Positions 50,483-60,082 of a DNA stretch of 64,000 nt are shown here, piece after piece. The notes beneath the pieces were generated by a model. The model was not told where the DNA came from and ran no database searches. It saw nothing but the letters and a program-made list of their open reading frames with translations. Origin of the DNA: Franconibacter helveticus LMG 23732 (GTDB lineage Bacteria; Pseudomonadota; Gammaproteobacteria; Enterobacterales; Enterobacteriaceae); contig NZ_AWFX01000049.1 of assembly GCF_000463115.2 (NCBI RefSeq), positions 124,001 through 188,000 of the forward strand, given 5' to 3'. Every line of letters begins with the position of its first letter. The first letter of the stretch is position 1. The position numbers and the translations under genes are program-made.

Positions 50483-51337
50483 TCAGTAAAGCAGAGAGTA
50501 AAGCTGACGGCGGTATTTAGAAGCCAGCTGATCGCCCGTGCCGAGCGCGGCCAGGATCTCCTGGAATGTTTTGCGCACCTGGCCGTCGCCTGCGGCTAAA
50601 TCGCTCTTCAGATGGCCGAACAGCAATTCAAGCGCCTCTTCATTGCGGCCAACCTGATGAAACTGCAACGCCAGCTGAGAAGCCAACTGGGCATCCTGCG
50701 GGTTCTGCTGCACCTGTTGCTGAAGCTGCTGGATCTCCGGCGTGTCCGCCGCCTGGCGCAGCAGGTCGATTTGCGCCACCAGACCCTGATAGCGAGTATC
50801 CTGATCCTGCAACGGGATCGTTTTCAGCACCGCTTCGGCTTCGTCAGCGCGGCTTAACGCCAACTGCGTCTGGGCGAGCAGCAGGCCGATTTCGCTATCC
50901 TGGTTCGACATCTGCCAGGCTTCTTTCAGCAGCGGCAGCGCAGCGGCGTGGTCGCCCTGCTCGATAAGCTGCATCGCCTGCTGGGCTTTTAGCTCTTCCT
51001 CACGCGGCAGCACTTTTTCCAGCAGCGCGCGGATGGCCTCTTCCGGCTGCGGTCCCTGGAAGCCGTCTACCGGCTGGCCGTTCTGGAAGAGGTAAACCGT
51101 TGGGATAGCGCGCAGACCGAACTGCGCGGCGACCATCTGCTCGGCGTCGCAGTCCACTTTGGCAAGAAGAAACTGGCCGTTATACTGCGCCGCCAGTTTT
51201 TCCAGCACCGGCGTCAGCTGCTGACAATGCTGGCTACGATCGGACCAGAAATAAAACAGCACCGGCACGGAAACCGATTGTTCCAGCGTCTGATGCAGGT
51301 TTGCTTCAGTAATGTTGACAATATTCTGTACGGACAT
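50483..51337 (-). CDS. cnoX: Chaperedoxin CnoX (YbbN)
   Basis: Thioredoxin-domain holdase that protects proteins from oxidative (hypochlorous acid) damage and hands them to GroEL and DnaK. It has 284 residues, as in E. coli. The active-site motif is SQHC (S35, C38), not CxxC, so it has no oxidoreductase activity of the usual type. The C-terminal half (about 115-284) consists of TPR-like helices. Followed downstream by the REP-like element. Confidence 0.96.
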   Translation of the reverse strand: MSVQNIVNITEANLHQTLEQSVSVPVLFYFWSDRSQHCQQLTPVLEKLAAQYNGQFLLAKVDCDAEQMVAAQFGLRAIPTVYLFQNGQPVDGFQGPQPEEAIRALLEKVLPREEELKAQQAMQLIEQGDHAAALPLLKEAWQMSNQDSEIGLLLAQTQLALSRADEAEAVLKTIPLQDQDTRYQGLVAQIDLLRQAADTPEIQQLQQQVQQNPQDAQLASQLALQFHQVGRNEEALELLFGHLKSDLAAGDGQVRKTFQEILAALGTGDQLASKYRRQLYSLLY

Positions 51338-51395
51338 GAGTCACTCTCTTTTGTCGATTTCTTTTTTACATGGGGGCGGCAGCGTCGCCTTCAAC

Positions 51396-52166
51396 TTAGC
51401 CCTGTAAAATTTTGTCCATCGCGCGGGTGGGCAGCAGACGCTTAAGCAGGCTGACCGCATGCGTCACCATCGTCACCGGATAACGAATTTTCGGCTTCGG
51501 GCTGTCAAAAGCATGGCGCACCTTTGCGACCACTGCCTCCGGGCCGAGCGTAAAGCGTGCGGCTATGCCTGGGTTTTCCACCGGTTTGTCCGTTTGCGTC
51601 TGGTTAACGTTATCTGTAAATCGCGTGCGGATAGGGCCGGGCTCAATCAGGCTAACCTTAATGCCGCTGTGACGAAGCTCCATACGCAGCGCATCCGACC
51701 AGGCTTCCAGCGCATATTTGCTGGCGGCGTAAGCGCCCCGGCCAGGCGTTGAGATAAGCCCCATCACCGAACTGGTGTTAACAATGCGGCCTTCGTGGTG
51801 CGGCAACATAGCCGGCAAAAGCAGCATAGTGAGCTGGTGGGCGCCGAAAAAATTGGTGGCGAATTGCTGCTCCATCTGTTTGCGGCTGATGGTGGTGAGC
51901 GGCCCATAAACGCCGAAGCCGCCATTGTTGAAAATGCCGTACAAACGGTTATCGGTAAGGCGGATAACGTCGGCTGCCGCCGCCTCGACGCTTTCAGGCG
52001 AATCGAGATCCAGCAGCACGCCGGTAAATCCTTGCGCGTTCATACGCGCCACATCTTCCGGCTTGCGGCAGGCGGCAAGCACGCGATACCCCATACGCTG
52101 TAATTCAATGGCGCTGGCAAGACCAATGCCGCTGGAACATCCTGTAATTAAGAGTGATTTTTGCAT
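51396..52166 (-). CDS. ybbO: Short-chain dehydrogenase YbbO
   Basis: NADP(H)-dependent SDR of 256 residues, reported in E. coli as an aldehyde reductase. The Rossmann motif is TGCSSGIGLASA (8-19); the catalytic set is S (SSVMGLIS), Y and K in YAASKYALE. Start ATG at 52166. Lies between cnoX and tesA on the same strand, 28 bp after tesA. Confidence 0.93.
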   Translation of the reverse strand: MQKSLLITGCSSGIGLASAIELQRMGYRVLAACRKPEDVARMNAQGFTGVLLDLDSPESVEAAAADVIRLTDNRLYGIFNNGGFGVYGPLTTISRKQMEQQFATNFFGAHQLTMLLLPAMLPHHEGRIVNTSSVMGLISTPGRGAYAASKYALEAWSDALRMELRHSGIKVSLIEPGPIRTRFTDNVNQTQTDKPVENPGIAARFTLGPEAVVAKVRHAFDSPKPKIRYPVTMVTHAVSLLKRLLPTRAMDKILQG

Positions 52167-52194
52167 AACTTTACCCGCTCATGGCCCCGCGGGG

Positions 52195-52824
52195 TCAGGA
52201 GTCGTGTTTAACTAATGGGGCCAGCCGCGTCGCCATCCAGTCGGCGATATAGGGCTGGGCGTCGCGATTGGGATGAATACCGTCGTCCTGCATCCACTGC
52301 GGTTTGAGGTAGATCTCCTCCATAAAGAAAGGCAGCAATGGCGCGGAATAGGCTTTCGCCAGCGCCGGGTAAATGGCGCTGAAGCTTTCGGTGTAGCGAC
52401 GGCCATAGTTGGGCGGCAAACGAATCTGCATCAGAAGCGGTTCCGCGCCTGCCGCTTTTACCTGCTCGATAATCTGGCGCAGCGTAGCGGCGATGGCGTC
52501 TGGCGCAAAGCCGCGCAGCCCATCGTTGCCGCCAAGCTCTATCAGCACCCAGCGTGGTTTATGCTGTTCAAGCAGGGAAGGCAAACGGGCGAGCCCCTGC
52601 TGCGCGGTGTCGCCGCTAATGCTGGCGTTTACCACGCGCGTCTCTTGCTGCTGCCATTTATCATTAAGCAGCGCAGGCCACGCCGCATTCGCCGCCATAC
52701 GGTAGCCCGCGCTCAGGCTGTCGCCAAGAACAAGCAGCGTGTCCGCCGCAGCGGCGCGAAAACTCACAAAAACAAACAACAGGAAAGCGAGATGCCAGCG
52801 GAAAACAGCCTTGAAGTTCATCAT
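52195..52824 (-). CDS. tesA: Thioesterase I / lysophospholipase L1 (TesA)
   Basis: Periplasmic SGNH hydrolase acting on acyl-CoA, lysophospholipids and esters. It has 209 residues with signal peptide MMNFKAVFRWHLAFLLFVF...AAA|ADT. Blocks: GDSLSAGY (nucleophile Ser), SGDT, GGNDGLRG, DGIHPN (Asp and His). Its 5' end overlaps the 5' end of divergent ybbA by 33 bp. Confidence 0.96.
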   Translation of the reverse strand: MMNFKAVFRWHLAFLLFVFVSFRAAAADTLLVLGDSLSAGYRMAANAAWPALLNDKWQQQETRVVNASISGDTAQQGLARLPSLLEQHKPRWVLIELGGNDGLRGFAPDAIAATLRQIIEQVKAAGAEPLLMQIRLPPNYGRRYTESFSAIYPALAKAYSAPLLPFFMEEIYLKPQWMQDDGIHPNRDAQPYIADWMATRLAPLVKHDS

Positions 52825-53478
52825 CTTTTTAAATCCGTCGGTCAGGGGGAACACGCGCTTTCCATCCTCACCGGAGTTGAGCTTGTTGTCAAACCAGCCG
52901 AAACCATCGCCCTGATTGGCGAGTCAGGCTCCGGCAAGTCTACCTTACTGGCGATTCTCGCCGGGCTCGACGACGGCAGCAGCGGCGAAGTGAATCTGCT
53001 TGGCGAACCGCTGCATAACATGGACGAAGAAGCCCGCGCCAGGCTGCGGGCGAAGCATGTCGGCTTCGTATTTCAGTCTTTTATGCTGATTCCCACGCTG
53101 AATGCGCTGGAGAATGTCGAGCTGCCCGCGCTGCTGCGGGGCGAAAACGACCGCGCGAGCCGCGAGCAGGCCAGGCAGTTGCTGGAGCAACTCGGCCTTG
53201 GCAAACGGCTCGATCATCTGCCTGCCCAGCTTTCCGGCGGCGAGCAACAGCGGGTGGCGCTCGCCCGCGCGTTTAACGGTCGTCCGGCGGTGCTGTTTGC
53301 CGACGAACCCACCGGCAACCTCGATCGCCATACCGGCGATCGCATCGCCGACCTGCTTTTCTCCTTAAACCGCGACCACGCGACCACCTTAATCCTTGTT
53401 ACCCACGACCCGGAGCTGGCGGCACGCTGCGACAGACGCCTGCGCCTGCGTGACGGCAAGCTGTGGGAGGAAGCATGA
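52792..53478 (+). CDS. ybbA: ABC transporter ATPase YbbA
   Basis: LolD/MacB-type ATPase of 228 residues, as in E. coli. Walker A GESGSGKST, Q-loop FVFQSFMLIPTLN, signature LSGGEQQR, Walker B LFADEPTGNLD and H-loop VTHD. It pairs with the permease YbbP (4-bp ATGA overlap). The substrate is not established; the type suggests extraction of a lipid or envelope molecule. The ATG at 52792 lies inside the tesA signal-peptide region on the opposite strand. Confidence 0.95.
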   Translation: MPAENSLEVHHLFKSVGQGEHALSILTGVELVVKPAETIALIGESGSGKSTLLAILAGLDDGSSGEVNLLGEPLHNMDEEARARLRAKHVGFVFQSFMLIPTLNALENVELPALLRGENDRASREQARQLLEQLGLGKRLDHLPAQLSGGEQQRVALARAFNGRPAVLFADEPTGNLDRHTGDRIADLLFSLNRDHATTLILVTHDPELAARCDRRLRLRDGKLWEEA

Positions 53479-55889
53479 TAGCCCGCTGGTTCTGGCGCGA
53501 ATGGCGCTCTTCTTCTTTGTTGATAGTCTGGCTGGCGTTAAGCCTCGCTGTCGCCTGCGTGCTGGCGCTCGGCACTATCAGCGACCGCATGGAAAAAGGC
53601 TTAAGCCAGCAAAGCCGGGATTTTCTGGCAGGCGATCGGGCGCTCAGAAGCTCGCGCGCAGTACCGCAGGAATGGCTTCTGGAGGCGAAGCGCGACGGCC
53701 TGAAGGTGGGTGAGCAGCTCACCTTCACGACCATGACCTTCGGCGCCGAAACGCCGCAGCTCGCCAGCGTAAAGGCAGTGGACAGCGTTTATCCGCTTTA
53801 TGGCGCGCTGCAAACCGACCCGCCTGACCTGAAGCCGCAGCCGGGCCAGGTTTTGCTGGCGCCGCGCCTGCTGGCGCTGTTGAAGGTGAAGCGGGGCGAT
53901 AAAATCGATGTGGGCGACGCCACGCTGACGGTAGCAGGCGCGGTGATTCAGGAGCCGGACGCCGGCTTTAACCCGTTCCAGATGGCGCCCCGGCTGCTGA
54001 TGCACGTTGCTGACGTGGAAAAGACCGGCGCGGTGCAGCCCGGCAGCCGCCTGATGTGGCGCTATAAATTTGCCGGCGCGCCTGAGCAAATTAAACGTTA
54101 TGAAGATTTCCTGCTGCCGAAGCTTAAGCCGGAGCACCGCTGGTACGGTATGGAAGAAGATGACGGGGCGCTTGGCAAATCCGTCGAGCGGTCGCAAAAA
54201 TTCCTGCTGCTCTCAGCGCTGTTAACGCTGCTGCTGGCGGTCGCCGCCGTGGCGGTGGCGATGGGACACTATTGCCGCAGCCGCTATGACCTGGTGGCGA
54301 TCCTCAAAACCCTTGGCGCGGGCAGGGCGGCGCTGCGCAAGCTTATCGTCGGCCAGTGGCTGCTCGTGCTGGCGCTCAGCGCCCTGACCGGCGGACTGGC
54401 GGGAAAAGCGTTTGAGGCGGTGCTGATGCATCTGCTCAAGCCTGTATTGCCCGCCGAATTGCCTGCGGCAAGTTTCTGGCCGTGGTTGTGGGCGGTCGGC
54501 TCGATGGTGGTGATTTCCTTGCTGGTAGGGTTGCGCCCGTACCGGCTGCTGCTCGCCACACAGCCGCTGCGCGTGCTGCGCCGGGACGCGGTAGCCAGCG
54601 TCTGGCCGCTGAAGGTTTACCTGCCGGTGATTACGCTTGTAGTGGTGGCGCTGCTCGCCTGGCTGATGGGCGGCAACATGCTGCTCTGGTCGGTACTCGC
54701 GGGCGCCGTCGTGCTGGCGCTGCTCTGCGGCGTGGCAGGCTGGGGGCTGTTGCGCGTATTGAAGGGCCTGACCATTAAAGCGCTGGCGCTGCGCCTTGCG
54801 GTAAACCGCCTGTTGCGCCAGCCGTGGCAGACGCTTAGCCAGCTCGCGGCCTTTTCCCTCTCCTTTATGCTGCTGGCGCTGCTGCTGGTGTTAAGAGGCG
54901 ATCTGCTCGACCGCTGGCAGCAACAGCTGCCGCCGGAAAGCCCGAACTATTTCCTGGTGAACATCGCGCCTGAGCAGCTTGCGCCAGTAAAAACATTTCT
55001 GGCCGAACGGCAGATTGTGCCTGAATCTTTTTATCCCATTGTGCGGGCGCGGCTGACGCAGATTAACGGCACCGCCACCGAAGGCAATAAAGACGAGGCG
55101 CTAAACCGCGAGCTTAACCTTACCTGGCAGAGCCAGAAGCCGGAACACAACCCTGTCACTGCGGGCCACTGGCCGCCGAAAGCGGGAGAAGTGTCGATGG
55201 AGGCGGGGCTGGCGACGCGCCTTAATATTCACCTCGGCGACAGCGTCACCTTTACCGGCGATACGCAGGATTTCACCGCCCGGGTAACCAGCCTGCGCAA
55301 AGTGGACTGGGAGAGTCTGCGGCCCAACTTCTACTTTATCTTTCCGCCGGGAGCGCTGGATGGTCAGCCGCAAACCTGGCTTACCAGCTTCCGCTGGGAA
55401 AATGACAACACAATGCTGACGCAGCTTAACCGCGAGTTCCCGACCGTGGGGCTGCTGGATATCGGCGCTATTTTGCGCCAGGTAGGCCAGGTGCTGGAGC
55501 AGGTCAGCCGGGCGCTGGAAGTGATGGTGGTGCTGGTGACCGCCTGCGGCATTCTGCTGCTGCTCGCCCAGGTACAGGTGGGCATGCGCCAGCGCCATCA
55601 GGAACTGGTGGTTTACCGCACCCTGGGGGCGGGCAAGAAACTGCTGCGCGCTACGCTGTGGTGCGAGTTCGCCGTGCTGGGCCTGGTGGCGGGGCTGGTG
55701 GCGGCCATCGGCGCGGAAACCGCGCTCGGCATACTGCAAACCCGGGTCTTTGATTTTCCGTGGGAGCCAGACTGGCGACTGTGGATAATTTTACCGCTCT
55801 GCGGCGCGCTGTTGCTTTCGCTGTGCGGCGGCTGGCTTGGCGTGCGGCTGCTGAAAGGGCGGGCGCTGTTCCGTCATTTCGCCGGTTAA
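53475..55889 (+). CDS. ybbP: FtsX/MacB-type permease YbbP
   Basis: Inner-membrane permease of 804 residues, as in E. coli. It has ten predicted helices in the duplicated FtsX-like arrangement with large periplasmic domains (about 40-240 and 480-680). Signature regions: YDLVAILKTLGAGRAALRK and QELVVYRTLGAGKKLL, the cytoplasmic coupling segments. Starts within the ybbA stop (ATGA). In K-12 an rhs element follows; here there is none. Confidence 0.94.
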   Translation: MIARWFWREWRSSSLLIVWLALSLAVACVLALGTISDRMEKGLSQQSRDFLAGDRALRSSRAVPQEWLLEAKRDGLKVGEQLTFTTMTFGAETPQLASVKAVDSVYPLYGALQTDPPDLKPQPGQVLLAPRLLALLKVKRGDKIDVGDATLTVAGAVIQEPDAGFNPFQMAPRLLMHVADVEKTGAVQPGSRLMWRYKFAGAPEQIKRYEDFLLPKLKPEHRWYGMEEDDGALGKSVERSQKFLLLSALLTLLLAVAAVAVAMGHYCRSRYDLVAILKTLGAGRAALRKLIVGQWLLVLALSALTGGLAGKAFEAVLMHLLKPVLPAELPAASFWPWLWAVGSMVVISLLVGLRPYRLLLATQPLRVLRRDAVASVWPLKVYLPVITLVVVALLAWLMGGNMLLWSVLAGAVVLALLCGVAGWGLLRVLKGLTIKALALRLAVNRLLRQPWQTLSQLAAFSLSFMLLALLLVLRGDLLDRWQQQLPPESPNYFLVNIAPEQLAPVKTFLAERQIVPESFYPIVRARLTQINGTATEGNKDEALNRELNLTWQSQKPEHNPVTAGHWPPKAGEVSMEAGLATRLNIHLGDSVTFTGDTQDFTARVTSLRKVDWESLRPNFYFIFPPGALDGQPQTWLTSFRWENDNTMLTQLNREFPTVGLLDIGAILRQVGQVLEQVSRALEVMVVLVTACGILLLLAQVQVGMRQRHQELVVYRTLGAGKKLLRATLWCEFAVLGLVAGLVAAIGAETALGILQTRVFDFPWEPDWRLWIILPLCGALLLSLCGGWLGVRLLKGRALFRHFAG

Positions 55890-55891
55890 TG

Positions 55892-55938
55892 TTAAAGCCC
55901 ACCCTGCCGGTTTTTTATCCTGGCATGGTGGGCTTTAA
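55892..55938. terminator. Long inverted repeat after ybbP
   Basis: 12-bp perfect arms TTAAAGCCCACC (55892-55903) and GGTGGGCTTTAA (55927-55938), with inner TGCC/GGCA pairing. The loop contains TTTTTT, and no T tract follows, so it may act as a factor-dependent or bidirectional terminator. Confidence 0.5.
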
Positions 55939-56061
55939 CAGCATCAGATAATAAAAAAAGAAAGCTTAGTAGCACGATTCAGTAAAAAACGGTCAACACG
56001 GTCAGATTAATCCTGGTTATCATTTGCCTGCTAAATGTTTTACGGCAATTTACAGGGAATT

Positions 56062-57210
56062 ATGATGACGATAAAAATAAAAGCGCTGGCGGTATCCGTT
56101 GGCGCGGCAGTGGCACTGCTTTCCTCCGCCGCTCAGGCGGAAATCACCGTTCTTAAACAAGATCCGCAGGCGGGCAACCCGCTGAGCCGTCTTAACTTCA
56201 CCGTTGGCGGCAGCATTCGTCCGCAGTTCCAGAACATGACCGGGGACGACGGCAAAAACAGCTACAAACGTAACGGCTTTGATGGCGGCACGCGCTTTCG
56301 CTTTGCGGCGGATTACTACCTTTTCGACGATATTAGCTGGGTGAGCTACTACGAGCTGGGCGTTAACATTCCTGCGCAGTTCAACTGGGATCATCACTAC
56401 GCGGACGGCGCTCACGACACTTCGCGCCGCATGCTTTACACCGGGCTGAAGAGCGATACCTGGGGCTTGCTGACGTTCGGCCAGCAGAACAGCGTTTATT
56501 ATGATGTGGTCGGCGTGAAAACCGATATCTGGGACTACGACATGATAGGTCAGGCCCCGGGCAACGGCATTAACGGCGATTACGACGGTTCGTACCGCTC
56601 GCGCAAAATGCTGAAGTACAGAAAAACCGTAGGCGATGCCGATATTTTCGCCTCTTACCTGTTTGAAGACAGCGAATTTCTGCCGGGCAACGGCCTGCGT
56701 TACAAGCGCAAGGGCGGCGGCTCGCTGGGCATTGATTATCACCTGACAAGCGATCTGGCCTGGGGCGCTGCGTGGAACTACACCCGCGCGGACATGCGTA
56801 ACCCGGATAACAACGACAGCAAGTCTTACGATCAGAATATCATTGGCACCGCGCTGAGCTGGACGCCGGACAACTGGACCCTCTCCGCAGGCGGCGGCTG
56901 GTACCAGAACTTTATGACTACCAAAAAAGTCTCGGTGAATGATTACTTCGCAGGCGACGCGTGGGGCATCGAGTACTTTGCCGGTTATAAATTCCCGGTG
57001 GGCCAGTACGCTGTGAAATCGGTTCAGCCTTACTTTATGGGCGACCGCATCGAATACATCAATGGCCGCAATTATCAGCGCATCGACAATGGCGTGGGTA
57101 TCAGCGTTCAGCTGGATTACGGTTTCCGTGTCGATTATGAGCACGTGTTTACTTCCAGCACCGACAATCTGGGCGATATGAACCTGGTGCGTCTGCGTTA
57201 CGACTTCTGA
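56062..57210 (+). CDS. Outer-membrane porin
   Basis: 382-residue protein with a signal peptide (MTIKIKALAVSVGAAVALLS, cleavage near AQA|EIT) and alternating beta-strand pattern typical of a 16-strand general porin; the porin stretch TWGLLTFGQQNSVYYDVVG is present, and it ends RLRYDF with the terminal aromatic BAM signal. It is not OmpC or OmpF; I cannot name a family member. ATG pair at 56062/56065 behind CAGGGAATT. Monocistronic, followed by a hairpin. Confidence 0.83.
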   Translation: MMTIKIKALAVSVGAAVALLSSAAQAEITVLKQDPQAGNPLSRLNFTVGGSIRPQFQNMTGDDGKNSYKRNGFDGGTRFRFAADYYLFDDISWVSYYELGVNIPAQFNWDHHYADGAHDTSRRMLYTGLKSDTWGLLTFGQQNSVYYDVVGVKTDIWDYDMIGQAPGNGINGDYDGSYRSRKMLKYRKTVGDADIFASYLFEDSEFLPGNGLRYKRKGGGSLGIDYHLTSDLAWGAAWNYTRADMRNPDNNDSKSYDQNIIGTALSWTPDNWTLSAGGGWYQNFMTTKKVSVNDYFAGDAWGIEYFAGYKFPVGQYAVKSVQPYFMGDRIEYINGRNYQRIDNGVGISVQLDYGFRVDYEHVFTSSTDNLGDMNLVRLRYDF

Positions 57211-57216
57211 GTCGCC

Positions 57217-57240
57217 TCGCCCCGGTAGCTGCCGGGGCGA
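57217..57240 (+). terminator. Hairpin after the porin gene
   Basis: Perfect 9-bp stem TCGCCCCGG/CCGGGGCGA with a 6-nt loop, 6 bp after the porin stop. Only weak T content follows. Confidence 0.55.
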
Positions 57241-57345
57241 ATCTCCAGTCCAGAGTATCTACCCCCCATTCCCGCTTTTTCACTTTGCAAATGCGATAAA
57301 CGCACAACGTAAACGCTGTCTGTTCAATGACATATTCACTTGCAT

Positions 57346-57362
57346 CTTGAAATAATTTCAAG
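57346..57362. promoter_or_regulatory. 17-bp palindrome upstream of the second metQ-like gene
   Basis: Perfect dyad CTTGAAAT-A-ATTTCAAG, 119 bp before the metQ-like start. Its position suits an operator or activator site; I do not recognise the regulator. It is not a MetJ box. Confidence 0.45.
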
Positions 57363-57481
57363 GACAGCGCCTTGTGATCTGTGCCATGTTAAGCCATGCC
57401 TTTAACCACAAGGCGAGAAAGGATTGCGCCGCATCGCACGGCGCGCCGCACAGCGACACAACATTTTTAAATGGAGAAGTT

Positions 57482-58318
57482 ATGGGATTGCGTCATACCT
57501 TTCGCGCCGCCACCGGCGCGCTTTTGCTGGCCTGCGGATTACAGCTCGCGCACGCCGGCAGCGACCCGCACACGGTTGTTTTCGGCGTGGCGCCGGGACC
57601 TTATGGCGATATGGTGAAGCAGGCTATCGCCCCTTCGCTCAAAGAAAAAGGTTACAAGGTAGTGGTGCGCGAATTCAGCGACTACGTGCAGCCGAACATG
57701 GCGCTCGCCAACGGCAGCATAGATGCCAACCTTTTCCAGCATTCGCTCTATTTTGACAAATTCACCGCCGACAAAGGGCTGAAGCTCACGAAGCTTATTA
57801 CCGTGCCGACCGCGGGAATGGGCCTTTACTCGCGCAAAATCAACAGCATCGATGAGCTAAAAAAAGGCGACATCGTTACGCTTTCCAACGACCCGACCAA
57901 CCTGGCGCGCGGGCTGCGCTTTTTACAGTCGCTCGGGCTGATTACCATTAAAGAGAATATCGACCCGACGAAAGCGTCTGAGCGCGATATTGCCACTAAC
58001 CCGAAAGGGCTGGTTTTTAAACCCCTTGAAGCCGCGCAGTTGCCGCGAACGCTCGATGGCGTTACCGCTTCGCTGGTGAACGGCAACTTCGCTATCGCCG
58101 CCGGTCTTAAGCTCTCCACGGCGCTTAAGCAAGAGCAGCTTGACGAGAACCTGAAAAACATCATCGCGGTACGCACGGAAGATGCGGAAAAACCCTTCGC
58201 CAAAGATATTGTGGCGGTGGTGAAATCCCCGGCGTACGCGGCAGTCATTAACGATCCGAAAAATATCTATAACGCGTTTCAGCAGCCCGACTGGATGACG
58301 GCGGCGAAAAAACCGTAA
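57482..58318 (+). CDS. MetQ-like (NLPA family) binding protein, second system
   Basis: 278 residues. The signal region GALLLACGLQLAHAGSD has both a loose lipobox (LLAC, Cys18) and a signal-peptidase-I-type site (AHA|GS), so lipidation is uncertain. Family segments: YVQPNMALANGSIDANLFQHSLYFDKF split as DANLFQHSLYF, MGLYSRKI, LSNDPTNLARGLRFLQ and PRTLDGVTASLVNGNFA. First gene of a metQ-metN-metI-like operon. Ligand is probably methionine or a related sulfur amino acid, by family and by the CBS/CGL genes nearby. Confidence 0.9.
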   Translation: MGLRHTFRAATGALLLACGLQLAHAGSDPHTVVFGVAPGPYGDMVKQAIAPSLKEKGYKVVVREFSDYVQPNMALANGSIDANLFQHSLYFDKFTADKGLKLTKLITVPTAGMGLYSRKINSIDELKKGDIVTLSNDPTNLARGLRFLQSLGLITIKENIDPTKASERDIATNPKGLVFKPLEAAQLPRTLDGVTASLVNGNFAIAAGLKLSTALKQEQLDENLKNIIAVRTEDAEKPFAKDIVAVVKSPAYAAVINDPKNIYNAFQQPDWMTAAKKP

Positions 58319-58381
58319 GCGTATCGTTTTTACGCGGGTGGGCTTTGCGGCCTGCCCGCGTTTTGTTTATTGAGGTTCCGC

Positions 58382-59398
58382 ATGATTGAAATAAATAATG
58401 TTTGCGTCGATTTCGTCTCGCGGCGCGGCGCCACCACGCGCGCGGTGGATAACGTCAGCCTGCGTATTGCGCCTGGCGAAATCTTCGGCATTGTCGGCAC
58501 CAGCGGCGCGGGAAAAAGCACCCTGTTGCGCACGCTGAATGCCTTAACGCGCCCGAGCGAGGGAAGCATTAAGGTTAATGGCACCGAGATCTCCGCATTG
58601 AGCGGCGCGGCACTGCGCCAGGCGCGCCATCGCATCGGCATGATCTTTCAGCATTTCAACCTGATGCATACCCGCACCGTGGCGCAAAACGTCGCATTCA
58701 GCCTGAAGGCGGCGGGGTGGGAGCGCGCTGCCATTGCCCCGCGCGTAGCGGAAATTCTGGCGCTGGTCGGGCTGGCGGACAAAGCCGACCGCTACCCGGC
58801 GCAGCTCTCCGGCGGGCAGAAGCAGCGCGTGGGCATTGCCCGCGCCATCGCCAATCATCCCGATGTCTTGCTGTGCGACGAACCCACTTCGGCGCTCGAT
58901 CTGGAAACGTCCGCCACCATTCTTGCGCTGCTTAAGCGGATCAACGAGCAACTCGGCATTACTATCGTGCTGATCACGCATGAAATGAACGTGATCAAAA
59001 CGATCTGCGATCGCGTGGCGGTCATGTCCGGCGGCAAAGTGGTGGAAGAGGGCGACGTGTTTGATCTCTTCGCCCATCCCCAACACCCGTTTACTCAGCA
59101 GCTGGTTTCCCACACGCTAAACCTGACACTGCCTGAGCGGCTGCGTCAGCATTTGCACGGCTCGCTGCTGAAAATTCTGTTTGTCGGCGACAGCGCTGAA
59201 CAACCGGTGCTTTCCGAAGCGGCGGTTAACTTCGGCGTGGCGGTGAATATCCTGCACGGCAAAATTGAGTATATCGGTGAAAGGGCGCTCGGTATTTTAG
59301 TGGTCCAGCTCACCGCCAAAGAGAACCCGGAAGCCGTGGCGGCGGCGGTGGAGCATATACGCGCGCGCACCGCGCAGGTGGAGGTGATAAATGGATGA
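58382..59398 (+). CDS. MetN-like ABC ATPase with NIL domain, second system
   Basis: 338 residues, the full MetN length. Walker A GTSGAGKST, signature LSGGQKQR, Walker B VLLCDEPTSALD and H-loop ITHE. The C-terminal NIL domain (about 265-338: LLKILFVGDSAEQPVLSEAA onward) is present, so trans-inhibition by the imported amino acid is possible, unlike in the first system. ATG at 58382 after TTGAGGTTCCGC. Overlaps the permease gene by 8 bp. Confidence 0.93.
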   Translation: MIEINNVCVDFVSRRGATTRAVDNVSLRIAPGEIFGIVGTSGAGKSTLLRTLNALTRPSEGSIKVNGTEISALSGAALRQARHRIGMIFQHFNLMHTRTVAQNVAFSLKAAGWERAAIAPRVAEILALVGLADKADRYPAQLSGGQKQRVGIARAIANHPDVLLCDEPTSALDLETSATILALLKRINEQLGITIVLITHEMNVIKTICDRVAVMSGGKVVEEGDVFDLFAHPQHPFTQQLVSHTLNLTLPERLRQHLHGSLLKILFVGDSAEQPVLSEAAVNFGVAVNILHGKIEYIGERALGILVVQLTAKENPEAVAAAVEHIRARTAQVEVING

Positions 59399-60050
59399 CT
59401 TGCTGGCCGACCTGGGCCTCGCGTTTAATGAAACCTTCCAGATGCTTGGCATCTCTACATTGCTGGCCATTATTGGCGGCCTGCCGCTTGGCTTTCTTAT
59501 TTTCGTCACCGACCGGCATCTCTTCTGGCAAAACCGTTTTGTGAACGCCGTAAGCTCTGTTGTGGTGAATATTATCCGCTCGGTGCCGTTCGTTATTTTG
59601 CTGGTGCTTTTGCTGCCGCTGACGCAGTTTCTGCTGGGCAATACCATCGGGCCGATTGCTGCTTCGGTGCCGCTCTCCGTGGCCGCCATCGCCTTTTATG
59701 CGCGGCTTGTGGATGGCGCGCTGCGCGAAGTGGATAAAGGGATTATCGAAGCGGCGGAGGCGTTTGGCGCAAGCCCGATGCGTATTATCTGCACCGTGCT
59801 GCTGCCGGAGGCAAGCGCCGGGCTGCTGCGCGGCCTGACCATTACGCTGGTGAGCCTGATTGGCTATTCGGCAATGGCGGGCATCGTCGGCGGCGGCGGG
59901 GTAGGGGACCTGGCTATCCGCTACGGCTACTACCGCTACGAGACGCAGGTCATGATTGTTACCGTCGTCGCGCTGATTGTGCTGGTGCAGGTGGTGCAAA
60001 TGCTGGGCGACTGGCTGGCAAAACGCGCCGACAAGCGCGACCGGCATTAA
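59391..60050 (+). CDS. MetI-like ABC permease, second system
   Basis: 219-residue inner-membrane permease with five predicted helices and the EAA loop (EAAEAFGASPMRIICTVLLP, about 120-139). [26 protein letters not shown] matches the conserved MetI C-terminal region. Translationally coupled to the ATPase gene. Convergent with selU. Confidence 0.92.
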   Translation: MDDLLADLGLAFNETFQMLGISTLLAIIGGLPLGFLIFVTDRHLFWQNRFVNAVSSVVVNIIRSVPFVILLVLLLPLTQFLLGNTIGPIAASVPLSVAAIAFYARLVDGALREVDKGIIEAAEAFGASPMRIICTVLLPEASAGLLRGLTITLVSLIGYSAMAGIVGGGGVGDLAIRYGYYRYETQVMIVTVVALIVLVQVVQMLGDWLAKRADKRDRH

Positions 60051-60082
60051 TCCTCAAAGGGCAGATACGCTCTGCCCGTTTT

